Assembly (NCBI RefSeq): GCF_020253525.1
Contig: NZ_JADCBK010000004.1
Location: 1-52,260, forward strand
From: Aquidulcibacter sp.
Lineage (GTDB): Bacteria; Pseudomonadota; Alphaproteobacteria; Caulobacterales; Aquidulcibacteraceae
Direction of reading: 5' to 3'
Length of the DNA: 52,260 bases
Shown here: piece after piece, positions 34,771-42,699 of the stretch
Position numbering within the stretch: the first letter of the stretch is position 1
Layout of the letters: each line of letters starts with the position of its first letter
Notes under the pieces: generated by a model
Databases searched by the model: none
Told to the model about the DNA's origin: nothing
Seen by the model: only the letters and a program-made list of their open reading frames with translations
Made by a program: the position numbers and the translations under genes

Positions 34771-36117
34771 ATGTTTGGCTGGGGTAAGAAGAAAAATCAG
34801 GCGCTTGAGGCCGATACGGCTCCTAAGCTTGAACCTCAAGCTGGCATTGCGGGCATCCCGGCAGCGCGCTTTGTGGCCACGGCGCTGGACCCAGACAAAC
34901 TCCAATGCGAAATCGGCCCCATTGTCGAAGAAGCCGCCGCCCGTATCACAGGCGTGGTCAGCATTACCGCCGATTATGATGCGACAGCGGTGCGCGTTAC
35001 GCTGCTGGCTGAGCCCAAAGCCGACCGGGAATTGGTGTTCATTACCGCGCGCGCGGGCGGTTTGCCGCTGGCGGCGAAGCTCGATGGTTTAGCAAGCCTA
35101 GCAATTGAAGAAGTGGGCGCAGATGGCCTTGCCCGCCAGACTTATGCCATTGCAGTTCCGGCACCTGAACCCGAGCCTATGCCGGCTGACGTCATCGACA
35201 AATTGGTGGATGGGCTACAACGCTCCTCCTCGCGATTGGCCGAAGGGGTCTCCGCGGTCTTTACCAAAGCCAAGCTGGATCAAGATACGCTGGATGAACT
35301 GGAAGAACTGCTAATCACGGCAGATCTTGGGGCCAGCGCATCCGCCCGTATTCGCGCTGGCATCTCAAAAGACCGATTTGGCAGGGACATTAGCCCCGAA
35401 GAAATCAAGCAAGCCCTCGCCCATGAGATCGCTGAGATTCTGCGCCCCTTTGAAACCGATAGCTCGCCCTTCGTGCAACCGGCAGGGGCTTCAGGACCGC
35501 GTGTAATCTTGTTTGTCGGCGTTAATGGCTCAGGCAAAACCACGACGATCGGCAAAATTGCCCATAATCTCACCCAAGCCGGCCATAAGGTCATGTTGGC
35601 CGCTGGCGATACGTTCCGGGCCGCCGCAGTTGAGCAACTCAAAGTCTGGGGTGAGCGCGCCAATGTGCCCGTGGTCGCCCGTGAAACCGGCGCAGATGCC
35701 GCGGGCCTCGCGTTCGACGCACTCACACGCGCCAAGGCCGAGGGGATTGATGTTCTTTTGATCGACACGGCTGGCCGCTTGCAAAACAAAACTGAGTTGA
35801 TGAATGAGCTCGCCAAAGTTGTGCGGGTAATTGGCAAAGTCGACCCCGATGCGCCGCATGAAACTTGGCTGGTGCTGGATGCGACAGTCGGACAAAACGC
35901 CATCTCCCAAACCGAAGCTTTCCGCCATGCTGCCGGCATCACAGGCCTTGTCATGACCAAGTTAGACGGCACGGCCAAAGGCGGCGTCTTGGTTGCCGTA
36001 ACAGAAAAACACAAATTGCCGATCCGATTTGTGGGCGTGGGCGAACAGGCCGACGATCTGCAACCCTTTTCCGCTGATGCGTTTGCCCATGCCCTGGTTG
36101 GGCTGAGGACTTTGTAA
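34771..36117 (+). CDS. ftsY: Signal recognition particle receptor FtsY
   Basis: Membrane-associated GTPase that docks SRP-ribosome complexes. A short basic start (MFGWGKKKNQ) and an acidic Ala/Pro-rich A domain of about 145 residues precede the NG domain: LEELLITADLGASASARIR, GVNGSGKTTTIGKIAHNL (P loop), LIDTAGRLQNK, and MTKLDGTAKGGVL. The ATG at 34771 has AGAGGG upstream; a TTG 24 bases earlier is less likely. 448 residues. metZ starts one base after the stop, so they are co-transcribed. Confidence 0.96.
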   Translation: MFGWGKKKNQALEADTAPKLEPQAGIAGIPAARFVATALDPDKLQCEIGPIVEEAAARITGVVSITADYDATAVRVTLLAEPKADRELVFITARAGGLPLAAKLDGLASLAIEEVGADGLARQTYAIAVPAPEPEPMPADVIDKLVDGLQRSSSRLAEGVSAVFTKAKLDQDTLDELEELLITADLGASASARIRAGISKDRFGRDISPEEIKQALAHEIAEILRPFETDSSPFVQPAGASGPRVILFVGVNGSGKTTTIGKIAHNLTQAGHKVMLAAGDTFRAAAVEQLKVWGERANVPVVARETGADAAGLAFDALTRAKAEGIDVLLIDTAGRLQNKTELMNELAKVVRVIGKVDPDAPHETWLVLDATVGQNAISQTEAFRHAAGITGLVMTKLDGTAKGGVLVAVTEKHKLPIRFVGVGEQADDLQPFSADAFAHALVGLRTL

Positions 36118-36118
36118 G

Positions 36119-37330
36119 ATGACTGACGACACACATGACCCCTCCGCTGCGCTGCCGCTTAGTCCGGACACAATCCTGGTTCGAGGTGGACTGACCCGCT
36201 CGCAACATAAAGAGACCAGCGAAGCCATCTTTTTGACTTCGGGCTTTGTCTATGACTCAGCAAGTGAAGCAGAGGCCCGCTTTAAGGGTGAAGCCCCGGG
36301 CTATCTTTATGGTCGCTATGCCAACCCAACGAACCGCATGTTGGAAGAGCGCTTGGCCGCCATTGATGGTGCTGAGACGTGTAGACTAGCCGCCAGCGGC
36401 ATGGCGGCCGTGACCGCCGCCCTGCTGGCACCCTTGCGAGCGGGCGACCATGTCGTTGCCGGCAAAGCCCTGTTTTCATCGTGTCGCTGGGTGATTGAAA
36501 CCTTTATGCCCCGCTATGGCATTGAGTTTACCTTGGTTGATTCAACCGATGTTGACGCGTGGCGAGCAGCCATTCGCCCCACTACGAAAACCTTTTTCTT
36601 GGAAAGCCCTAGTAACCCGACTTTGGATGTCAGCGACATTGCCGCCGTCGCCAAGTTGGCCAAAGGCTGCGGGGCAAGGCTGATTGTCGACAATATCTTC
36701 GCCTCGCCCATCTTGCAGCGCCCATTTGAATTGGGTGCCGATGTGGTGGTCTATTCCACGACGAAGCACATGGACGGTTCTGGTCGGACCTTAGGCGGCG
36801 CGATCTTGGGATCGGTCGCCTTTATGGAGGAGCATATCGACCCCTATCTGCGCCATACGGGCCCCGCCATGTCGCCTTTTGTGGCCTGGAACGTGCTCAA
36901 AGGCCTTGAAACATTATCCATGCGGGTCGAGCGGGCGAGTGCCAGTGCAGCGCGCCTCGCCGATGTTATCGCGGCCCATCCGGCAACCAATTATGTGCGC
37001 TATCCGCATCGGGCCGATCACCCCCAATATGCGCTTGCAAGCCGACAAATGAAGACGGGGGGCACGCTGCTGGCGTTTGACCTCAAAGGTGGCAAACAAG
37101 CAGCTTTTGCATTTCTCGATGCCCTCCAGATCGTGGATATTTCCAATAATCTGGGCGACTCAAAGAGCCTCGCGACCCATCCAGCAACAACGACGCACTA
37201 TTCGTTTGCGCCAGAGGTTCAGGCCGAATTGGGCGTGACGGCAGGCCTTATCCGCCTTTCGGTCGGCATCGAGGATAGTGGCGATTTGGTAAAGGATGTA
37301 GAGGCGGCCCTTAACGCAGCTTTGAGCTAA
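36119..37330 (+). CDS. metZ: O-succinylhomoserine sulfhydrylase
   Basis: PLP enzyme of the Cys/Met metabolism family that makes homocysteine directly from O-succinylhomoserine and sulfide. YGRYANPTNRMLEERLAAIDG, the Schiff-base lysine in YSTTKHMDGSGRTLGG and the C-terminal LIRLSVGIEDSGDLVKDVEAAL are present. 403 residues. The DGSGR after the active lysine is typical of the MetZ subgroup rather than MetB (cystathionine gamma-synthase), but activity could extend to acetylhomoserine. Coupled to ftsY. Convergent with the HPt-like gene, 19 bp apart. Confidence 0.92.
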   Translation: MTDDTHDPSAALPLSPDTILVRGGLTRSQHKETSEAIFLTSGFVYDSASEAEARFKGEAPGYLYGRYANPTNRMLEERLAAIDGAETCRLAASGMAAVTAALLAPLRAGDHVVAGKALFSSCRWVIETFMPRYGIEFTLVDSTDVDAWRAAIRPTTKTFFLESPSNPTLDVSDIAAVAKLAKGCGARLIVDNIFASPILQRPFELGADVVVYSTTKHMDGSGRTLGGAILGSVAFMEEHIDPYLRHTGPAMSPFVAWNVLKGLETLSMRVERASASAARLADVIAAHPATNYVRYPHRADHPQYALASRQMKTGGTLLAFDLKGGKQAAFAFLDALQIVDISNNLGDSKSLATHPATTTHYSFAPEVQAELGVTAGLIRLSVGIEDSGDLVKDVEAALNAALS

Positions 37331-37349
37331 TCACTCAAAGCACGAGACC

Positions 37350-37829
37350 TTAATCGCGACCTTCGCGGTGGCGTTGCGCAAGGACAGCGCGCGCGCCATC
37401 TTGCACCAGCACTTTGATCATCGGATCGGTGTCTGCTTCATCGCGTAAAGCTTGGTGCGCAACAACCACGATGGTTTGCATGACGCCCTGATCTGGCACA
37501 AAGTCCGAAGCCGTATCGTTCAAGTAGTGACAGATCAGATTGGCGGCTTGGCCCAAGGTTATCTTGCGTACTGTTCCAGCTAAGCCACGAATTTCATGGG
37601 CATTATTCCACATGATGTCGCGCCCACCGGGCATTTCGCCCTGCAGGGCATCTTGCAATTCCTGCAGCAAGCGGCGCACTTCATCATCGATTGGCGGGAT
37701 GACTTCTTCAAGGGCCGCATTAGCCTTGCGATAGGCCTCTGGCGTCAGCATGCGCGAGGCTGGACCACCCATTTTTCGCTGCAAGCGGAAACTAGGCGCG
37801 ATCAGCTCGACGGGGTTCTCAGCGCTCAT
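37350..37829 (-). CDS. HPt-like phosphotransfer protein (predicted)
   Basis: 159 residues, cytoplasmic and mostly helical. The segment NNAHEIRGLAGTVRKITLGQ around H78 resembles the phospho-His helix of HPt domains (H-x-x-K-G), with Arg in place of Lys. It overlaps the end of a response-regulator gene by 4 bp (ATGA), strongly suggesting the pair works together as a phosphorelay arm. No histidine kinase is in the neighbourhood, so the input is unknown. The HPt call is inference; the coupling is seen. Confidence 0.7.
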   Translation of the reverse strand: MSAENPVELIAPSFRLQRKMGGPASRMLTPEAYRKANAALEEVIPPIDDEVRRLLQELQDALQGEMPGGRDIMWNNAHEIRGLAGTVRKITLGQAANLICHYLNDTASDFVPDQGVMQTIVVVAHQALRDEADTDPMIKVLVQDGARAVLAQRHREGRD

Positions 37830-38362
37830 GCCGTTTCTTCTTTCGGTTCGTTAGGTTGGTCGTTTTTGGCTTGATTATCAGACTTGCGACGCAATTTGCC
37901 GACATAGTCTTTGGCGTTGCCGCCTCGGCGGCGACATGGGCCTGTATAGGTAGCTGTCTTCACAAAGGCGCGGGGCCGGTCGATCACCGCGACAATCCGA
38001 TCAAGAAGCGTCTTGGCAGAAATCGGCTTTGCAACCAGTTCGTTCACCCCTGAGTCGCGAGCCGCAGTCACCTTCGTGCGCTCTGTATGGCCCGTCATCA
38101 TAATGATGGGCACAAAGGGAAACGGGCTGTCGACAGCTGTCCGGATCATCTGGGTGAATTCCAGACCGTCGATTGGGAACATGTTGAGATCGACAATCAC
38201 GATGTCCGGCACCCCGGCCCGCATCACTTCCATGGCGTCGGCACCATCGCTGGCCTCTTTCACCGTACCGATGCCGACACCACGCAGAATGGCAACAACA
38301 ATCGACCTCATATGGGGATTGTCATCGACTACCAGCACGTGGAGAGAGTTTAGGCCTGGCAT
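37826..38362 (-). CDS. CheY-like response regulator with basic C-terminal tail
   Basis: Single receiver domain of about 130 residues plus a tail of about 45. Phospho-acceptor D58 lies in VIVDLNMFPIDGLEF, with D13/D14 (VLVVDDNP), T90 (IIMMTGHTE) and K112 (LVAKPIS) in their usual places, so it is active in principle. The tail TYTGPCRRRGGNAKDYVGKL and a charged end resemble the RRR-containing tails of alphaproteobacterial CheY-like regulators, with no DNA-binding domain. 178 residues; ATG at 38362. First of a two-gene unit with the HPt-like gene. Confidence 0.9.
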   Translation of the reverse strand: MPGLNSLHVLVVDDNPHMRSIVVAILRGVGIGTVKEASDGADAMEVMRAGVPDIVIVDLNMFPIDGLEFTQMIRTAVDSPFPFVPIIMMTGHTERTKVTAARDSGVNELVAKPISAKTLLDRIVAVIDRPRAFVKTATYTGPCRRRGGNAKDYVGKLRRKSDNQAKNDQPNEPKEETA

Positions 38363-38507
38363 TCAATCGGGTTCCGGATATCCACCCACGGTAAAAACTG
38401 ACCGAGTTCTGGCCCAAGATAGTTAAATCGATGTTACCAATACCTGAAAAATACCTGTTTTTTGCAAATTCTGCCGTAGTTCACTTTACATTGCTGCGCC
38501 ACGCCAA

Positions 38508-39173
38508 TCAGCGTGCAAATTCGGCCTGACTTGGAACCGCTGGAAACTCTAGGCTAATCGCGCCGCGCATGGCCGTTTGGTTGGGGCGAAACACCGGGGT
38601 CCCGCCTTCCACGGGCAAAGCGATCTTGCGGCCATCAGCAAAGACAGCCTGCCCTGAAGAAACACCCTTAAAGGCAATGCCTGTTAGCTTTGGGATTGCG
38701 AGCGACAATGGCCCGGCCCGTCCAATGGCTTTCGAATAATCGATTACGGGGTTTGCTACCGCGCTCGCGGGAATCGTGCGCGCGAGGGGAACAACGGGTT
38801 CCAAATTCAGAACAACGCCGCCCGGTGGGGATGCAATGGGCACTTCCACCTTGCCCTGACGTAGCATGGTCATGTCTGGCATCGTCAGGATCTTGCCTCT
38901 GGAATCGAGCTGTATTGGGGTGCGAACAGACCCCAAGGCATAGACCAAGCGTGGGCGAACATTAGTCCCTTCTGACTTAAGCAAATACTCCAGAGAGAAG
39001 CCATCACGATCTTGAGCTGGCAGACTGAGGTAAAGGTCGTAATAGGGAAAGAGTTTTTTGACCGGAACTTGGCGCACGCCGCCATTCGACGCTGTTTGGG
39101 CGTTTGCGGTAGGAACAAAGCAAAGTGCGGCGAAAGCTGCAGCAAGGAGGGCCGTTGCACGTGATCTCATCAT
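38508..39173 (-). CDS. Exported protein of unknown function
   Basis: 221 residues from the ATG at 39173 (39170 is equally possible); the GTG one codon earlier is less likely. A signal peptide (RATALLAAAFAALCFVPTANA) indicates export. The mature part is rich in Pro and Val with short beta-like stretches (PVKKLFPYYDLYLSLPAQDR, MPDMTMLRQGKVEVPIASPP, ISLEFPAVPSQAEFAR) and no Cys. I do not recognise the family. A strong terminator (39268-39298) separates it from the methyltransferase gene upstream. Confidence 0.75.
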   Translation of the reverse strand: MMRSRATALLAAAFAALCFVPTANAQTASNGGVRQVPVKKLFPYYDLYLSLPAQDRDGFSLEYLLKSEGTNVRPRLVYALGSVRTPIQLDSRGKILTMPDMTMLRQGKVEVPIASPPGGVVLNLEPVVPLARTIPASAVANPVIDYSKAIGRAGPLSLAIPKLTGIAFKGVSSGQAVFADGRKIALPVEGGTPVFRPNQTAMRGAISLEFPAVPSQAEFAR

Positions 39174-39267
39174 CACACGAGCCTGCGCAGCCTCAAGCTT
39201 TCTGTCACCTTAAATTTCGGTAAGACCTCATCTTCTTGCAGAGTGGCACGAAAAAGAAGCACGCAAA

Positions 39268-39298
39268 GAAAAAGGGCCCCATCCTAAGATTGGGGCCC
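39268..39298 (-). terminator. Intrinsic terminator of the smaller methyltransferase gene
   Basis: Minus-strand hairpin GGGCCCCA / TGGGGCCC with a 9-nt loop followed at once by TTTTTC, 22 bp beyond the gene stop. A textbook rho-independent form. Confidence 0.92.
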
Positions 39299-39319
39299 TT
39301 CTACTGACTGACTTGCTGC

Positions 39320-40204
39320 TTATTTCGCTGGTTTGCGGAATAAGAGCGTCATCCGATCGCTTTCACCAATGGCCTTATATTTCGAGTTATCGAAATTCGG
39401 ATTGGCAGGCTGGCCGCTCGGTGCAGTCTGCAAGGTCGGTGGCAAGGTCCATACACCAAAGGGGTGATCCTTTGTGTCCTTTGGATTCGCATTCAGCTCA
39501 GAGGCTGCAACAAACTCAAAACCGGCCTGACGCATCTGCGCAATCACCCAATCCTGACGTATATATCCCGTTGCTGCGTTTTGGGGGCGACGGGCGTCAC
39601 CGCGATGTTGCTCGATTGCCACCAAACCACCTGGCTTCAAGGCATCATACATCGACTTTAATGCGTAATCCTTGATGTTCTGGAGGACAAAGCCATGGAA
39701 GTTCCGTGAACTGATGATCAAATCGACGGTTCCTGGTGCCGCCAATGGCTTATCGGAATTGGCAGCAAATACACCTACTTCCAGGGTGCCATAGAGCGCT
39801 GGATTGTCTTGATAACGCTTCAAGAAGCGATCACGGTTAGCCTTTTGAGCGTCCGTCATTTTGTCTGGGTCGCCAGAGGTGACGATAAGCTTACCACCGC
39901 CTGCAGCCAAATAGGGCGCTAACAAATCGGTCCAATAACCAGCACCTGGACGAACCTCGGCCACCGTCATGTTTGGTTTGATACCCCAGAACTCGAAAGA
40001 GGCGACGGGATGACGAACGCTGTCGCGGGCCCGATCCTCTGGCGAGCGCCAAGCCCCATCAACAACCGCTTGAGGCGTTAGACCTTTAGCTGGGGCCTCA
40101 GCCTTTGCCTTGGCCAGTGCAGGACCTACGAAACCGGTTGTGGCACCTAGGGCGCCGAGGACGATCGCGCCGACCGCAAGCAAGGAATTTCGTGCATTAC
40201 GCAT
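39320..40204 (-). CDS. Class I methyltransferase-fold protein with signal peptide (COG4798-like)
   Basis: 294 residues. The first 31 (MRNARNSLLAVGAIVLGALG to GPALA) are a clear signal peptide. The rest is a SAM-methyltransferase-like fold: AEVRPGAGYWTDLLAPYLA is motif I with Gly-x-Gly, DLIISSRNFHGF motif IV, and ALKPGGLVAIEQHRGDARRP the post-core region; DTKDHPFGVWTLPP and IGESDRMTLLFRKP end it. I recall such proteins as predicted methyltransferases of COG4798. Excellent ribosome site (AAGGAG). Paralogue of the gene immediately upstream. Export is odd, since SAM is a cytoplasmic cofactor. Confidence 0.87.
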   Translation of the reverse strand: MRNARNSLLAVGAIVLGALGATTGFVGPALAKAKAEAPAKGLTPQAVVDGAWRSPEDRARDSVRHPVASFEFWGIKPNMTVAEVRPGAGYWTDLLAPYLAAGGGKLIVTSGDPDKMTDAQKANRDRFLKRYQDNPALYGTLEVGVFAANSDKPLAAPGTVDLIISSRNFHGFVLQNIKDYALKSMYDALKPGGLVAIEQHRGDARRPQNAATGYIRQDWVIAQMRQAGFEFVAASELNANPKDTKDHPFGVWTLPPTLQTAPSGQPANPNFDNSKYKAIGESDRMTLLFRKPAK

Positions 40205-40347
40205 AATCTATCTCCTTCGACCGACTACTGACGCAGGGACCTGCGCCCCATCATGAGTCGGGCTTATCGTAAGGCAGCCATGTCGCCTAAGCAGCGCGAA
40301 ATGTCGAGGCCACATGAAAGGATTCACATCCTTGTGAGAGGCAGCGC

Positions 40348-42339
40348 CTACTCCTTTTTCTTCTTCGGCGGCACAACCCAATCAGGCTTATTTGGATTGG
40401 CCTTGGCTGGGGGTGGCGATTTCTTGCTAGAATTGGCCTTTGGTGCTGCCTTGGGGCTCGCCTTTGCCTTACTGCTGGAAGTAGCATTTTTGCTTTCCGT
40501 CTTTTTCTTTGGCTCGGCTTTGGGCTCTTGGCGATTTCGATTACGGCTTGAAGCTGGACGTGTGGTCTCTGTCTCTGCAGCCTTGGCCTTTGACTTCGAC
40601 TTGCTGGCAGGGGCGTCGGTTTCAGCGGCGGGACGGCGCGCGTTACGGCGTGATGGGGCGGCGGGCTCCTCTGGCGTCCGGCTTCGTGACGCTGCTGCTC
40701 CAGACTTGGTCTTTGACTCCTCGCCAGCGGCAGAAGCACTTGTCGGGCGAGACCGTGACTTGGTTGCCGCGCCAGCTGCTGAAGTGGGTTCAGTCTCGCG
40801 TGGACCCGAGCGTGCAGAAGCCGCAGGTGCTTTGGCCTTTGGCGCAGCCTCTGTGGGCTCCCCAGCCTTTGGAGTCGCAGCATTTGTTCCGCGCTGACGG
40901 GGACGAAGGGGTGTTGTCGCCGTCCCCGCGGCGGGAGGCTCTGCTTTTGGTTTGGCGTCGGGCGCGGTTGAGGGTTGCGTCGTCCCCTCCGCAACTGGCC
41001 TCGCTGGCTCACCCGCCGCAGGCGCGGCCGCAGGCGCGGTAGCGGGGGCTGGGGCGCGAGCTTTGGTAGCCCCCCCTCGGCGACTTGTAGCTGCGGGTGC
41101 AGGTGGTGGCGGTGCAGGGGGTGCCTTGGCTTGCGGCTCATCTGTAGCGGGACGCAGTCCAGAGGCCGGTGCCGTCGTACCACCTTCTTTTGCGTCCACA
41201 ACGGGCGCAGCGCCCGCAACAGCGGGTCGTGACTCTGTGCCTACTACCACGGGTGCGGGGGCGGGTGCTGGCGGGGGAGGTGGCGGTGCGCCACGACGGC
41301 CACGACGCGGCGCTGGCGGCGGTGGCGGCGGGCCAGGAATGATGGTGACGGGAATTTGATCCGCCGTCGGCCGCGACGAGGCCAAGCCCACCCCTGTTGC
41401 ATCCAACGGCTTGCGGAAGCGCAGCGTCATACGATCGCTCTCGCCAATCTCGTCATACCGGCTTCGGTCGAAACCGGGATCGTCCATCTGGCCAATGGGG
41501 GACGTTCGCGAAACAGGCGGCAGGGTCCATACGCCAAATGGGTGGTCTTTGGTATCCGCTGGATTGGCATTGATCTCTGCCCCGCCAATAAACTCAAATC
41601 CAGCTTCGCGCGCCATTTGGATCACATAATCTTCGCGCACATAACCATCGCGCGCCAAAGGATCTTGTGGCTCATCGGTGCGCCCACGATGCTCTTCAAT
41701 GCCCAAAATGCCGCCGGGCTTCAGGACCGTGTAAAAATCTGCGAAGGCCTTTTCTGCCCAGCCCTGTGCCATCCAATTGTGGATATTGCGGAAGGTCAAA
41801 ACCTTGTCGACGCTATTGGGCGGTGCCATCGGCATAGAACGTGGACCAAACGCCACCACATTCACATTGCCATAAACGGCAGTATCTGTCGCAAAGCGGG
41901 CGCGATAAGCGTCTACGATTTGACGGACCACTTGTGAGTTGGAGGACGCCGCATCAAAGTGACCAACAATCAGCTTCCCATCGCCCTGCTTCAAATAGGG
42001 GCCCAGTATGGACGTGTACCAGCCCTGCCCAGGCCAAATCTCAACAACTGTGTCGCTGGGACGGACACCAAAAAACTGCAGGGTCGCCTCTGGATTGCGC
42101 CAACGATCGCGTTGGGCATCAATACGTTGCTCCCCCTTTACCGCCCGACTTAACGCTTCGCGCGCGCGCTCGTCCAAGGGCGGGACGGCAGGCACGGGCG
42201 GCATAAAAACAGACGTGGGGGCTGTCGTTGGCTGGCTTTCGGACATCTGCGGATCGGCAACTTGTGCGTGAGCCGAAACAATACCGCTGAGAGCCATCAT
42301 GCTGGCGGTTCCGGCGAGTGCCCAAGCGCGAAATGTCAT
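40348..42339 (-). CDS. Methyltransferase-fold protein fused to long disordered Pro/Ala/Lys tail
   Basis: 663 residues from the ATG at 42339, which has GGAGAAAGAGG upstream; a start 11 codons earlier is less likely. A signal peptide (MTFRAWALAGTASMMALSGI to SAHAQ) leads into a domain to about residue 316 paralogous to the next gene: EIWPGQGWYTSILGPYLKQG, VLTFRNIHNWM, VLKPGGILGIEEHRG, NPADTKDHPFGVWTLPP, GESDRMTLRFRKP. The last 345 or so residues are low complexity: poly-Pro blocks, Pro/Ala repeats, then Lys/Ser/Arg-rich sequence ending PDWVVPPKKKKE. The tail may bind the cell wall or nucleic acid (inference). 143 bp separates it from the downstream paralogue. Confidence 0.85.
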   Translation of the reverse strand: MTFRAWALAGTASMMALSGIVSAHAQVADPQMSESQPTTAPTSVFMPPVPAVPPLDERAREALSRAVKGEQRIDAQRDRWRNPEATLQFFGVRPSDTVVEIWPGQGWYTSILGPYLKQGDGKLIVGHFDAASSNSQVVRQIVDAYRARFATDTAVYGNVNVVAFGPRSMPMAPPNSVDKVLTFRNIHNWMAQGWAEKAFADFYTVLKPGGILGIEEHRGRTDEPQDPLARDGYVREDYVIQMAREAGFEFIGGAEINANPADTKDHPFGVWTLPPVSRTSPIGQMDDPGFDRSRYDEIGESDRMTLRFRKPLDATGVGLASSRPTADQIPVTIIPGPPPPPPAPRRGRRGAPPPPPPAPAPAPVVVGTESRPAVAGAAPVVDAKEGGTTAPASGLRPATDEPQAKAPPAPPPPAPAATSRRGGATKARAPAPATAPAAAPAAGEPARPVAEGTTQPSTAPDAKPKAEPPAAGTATTPLRPRQRGTNAATPKAGEPTEAAPKAKAPAASARSGPRETEPTSAAGAATKSRSRPTSASAAGEESKTKSGAAASRSRTPEEPAAPSRRNARRPAAETDAPASKSKSKAKAAETETTRPASSRNRNRQEPKAEPKKKTESKNATSSSKAKASPKAAPKANSSKKSPPPAKANPNKPDWVVPPKKKKE
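40351..41391 (-). other. Coding region of the low-complexity tail
   Basis: The last third of the larger methyltransferase gene encodes about 345 residues dominated by Pro, Ala, Lys, Ser, Arg and Thr. It has three zones: poly-Pro and Ala-Pro near the start, mixed Ala/Pro/Lys/Glu in the middle, and a strongly basic Lys/Ser end. GC is locally high and all antisense frames stay open for long stretches, which explains several false reading frames here. Confidence 0.85.
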
Positions 42340-42680
42340 GCGCCTCTTTCTCCCTTTGACTACCGGCAGCAAGCTTTGAAGTGAGCCAAAGCGAAGCTCA
42401 GAGTGTTTAGCCTATCCCAGTTTCTGTTGCAGGCTCAAGCCTCAAGGACATGAAAATCCTGTCAGAAATTGGACAGCCACCTCTTGCACAGCGAAAAAGG
42501 CGTTCCCAACTAGTCGGTGCGGCGCCGAAAAACGGGTCGCATAAATCGCCACTGGGCTTTCAGACGTGGCCCTCCAGATGCGCCTTTCCGGGCAAAGGAG
42601 GTTCACGTGAGACAGTGGAAATTTGCAGGGTGCGCGGCCCTTTTTCCGTGTGTTGAACCTGTCGCTTCTAGGAGGACAAA
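42340..42680. other. 341-bp divergent intergenic region upstream of hsp20
   Basis: Separates the tailed methyltransferase (minus) from hsp20 (plus). It holds a possible RpoH-type promoter at 42483-42512, then about 165 nt of leader with a short candidate reading frame and a small hairpin whose arm covers that frame's ribosome site. No other gene is convincing. Confidence 0.6.
42483..42512 (+). promoter_or_regulatory. Candidate heat-shock (RpoH-type) promoter of hsp20
   Basis: CTTGCAC (-35-like), 15 bp, then CCCAACTA (-10-like) resembles the sigma-32 pattern CTTGAAA and CCCCAT-TA, with mismatches in both boxes. It would give a leader of about 160 nt. Similarity by eye only; the fit is partial. 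Confidence 0.3.
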
Positions 42681-42699
42681 ATGCGTACGATTGACTTAA
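42607..42699 (+). CDS. Candidate 30-residue upstream reading frame overlapping hsp20
   Basis: A GTG at 42607 follows a near-perfect ribosome site AAAGGAGG (42594-42601) at 5-base spacing. The frame encodes 30 residues (starts RQWKFAGCAALFP after the initiator) and stops at 42699, 19 nt inside hsp20, so its translation would run through the hsp20 ribosome site. A CCTTT-CCGGGC-AAAGG hairpin can mask the upstream site. No homologue is known to me; it may be a chance frame, but the ribosome site is stronger than expected by accident. Confidence 0.3.
   Translation: MRQWKFAGCAALFPCVEPVASRRTKCVRLT

Noticed and set aside
35280-36134. 284-codon frame antisense to ftsY
   Set aside because: The P loop and other GTPase motifs on the plus strand are unambiguous; the antisense protein is Ser/Ala/Arg-rich with no motif.
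40287-41219. Long alternative frames across the methyltransferase tail
   Set aside because: The tail is GC-rich and low in complexity, which keeps several frames open. Only the frame continuous with the methyltransferase domain has a plausible start and ribosome site.
42601-42680. Classical ROSE-type RNA thermometer before hsp20
   Set aside because: I could not draw a stable helix pairing the hsp20 ribosome site (AGGAGG at 42670) with a nearby U-rich arm; only the upstream site at 42594-42601 has a clear partner.
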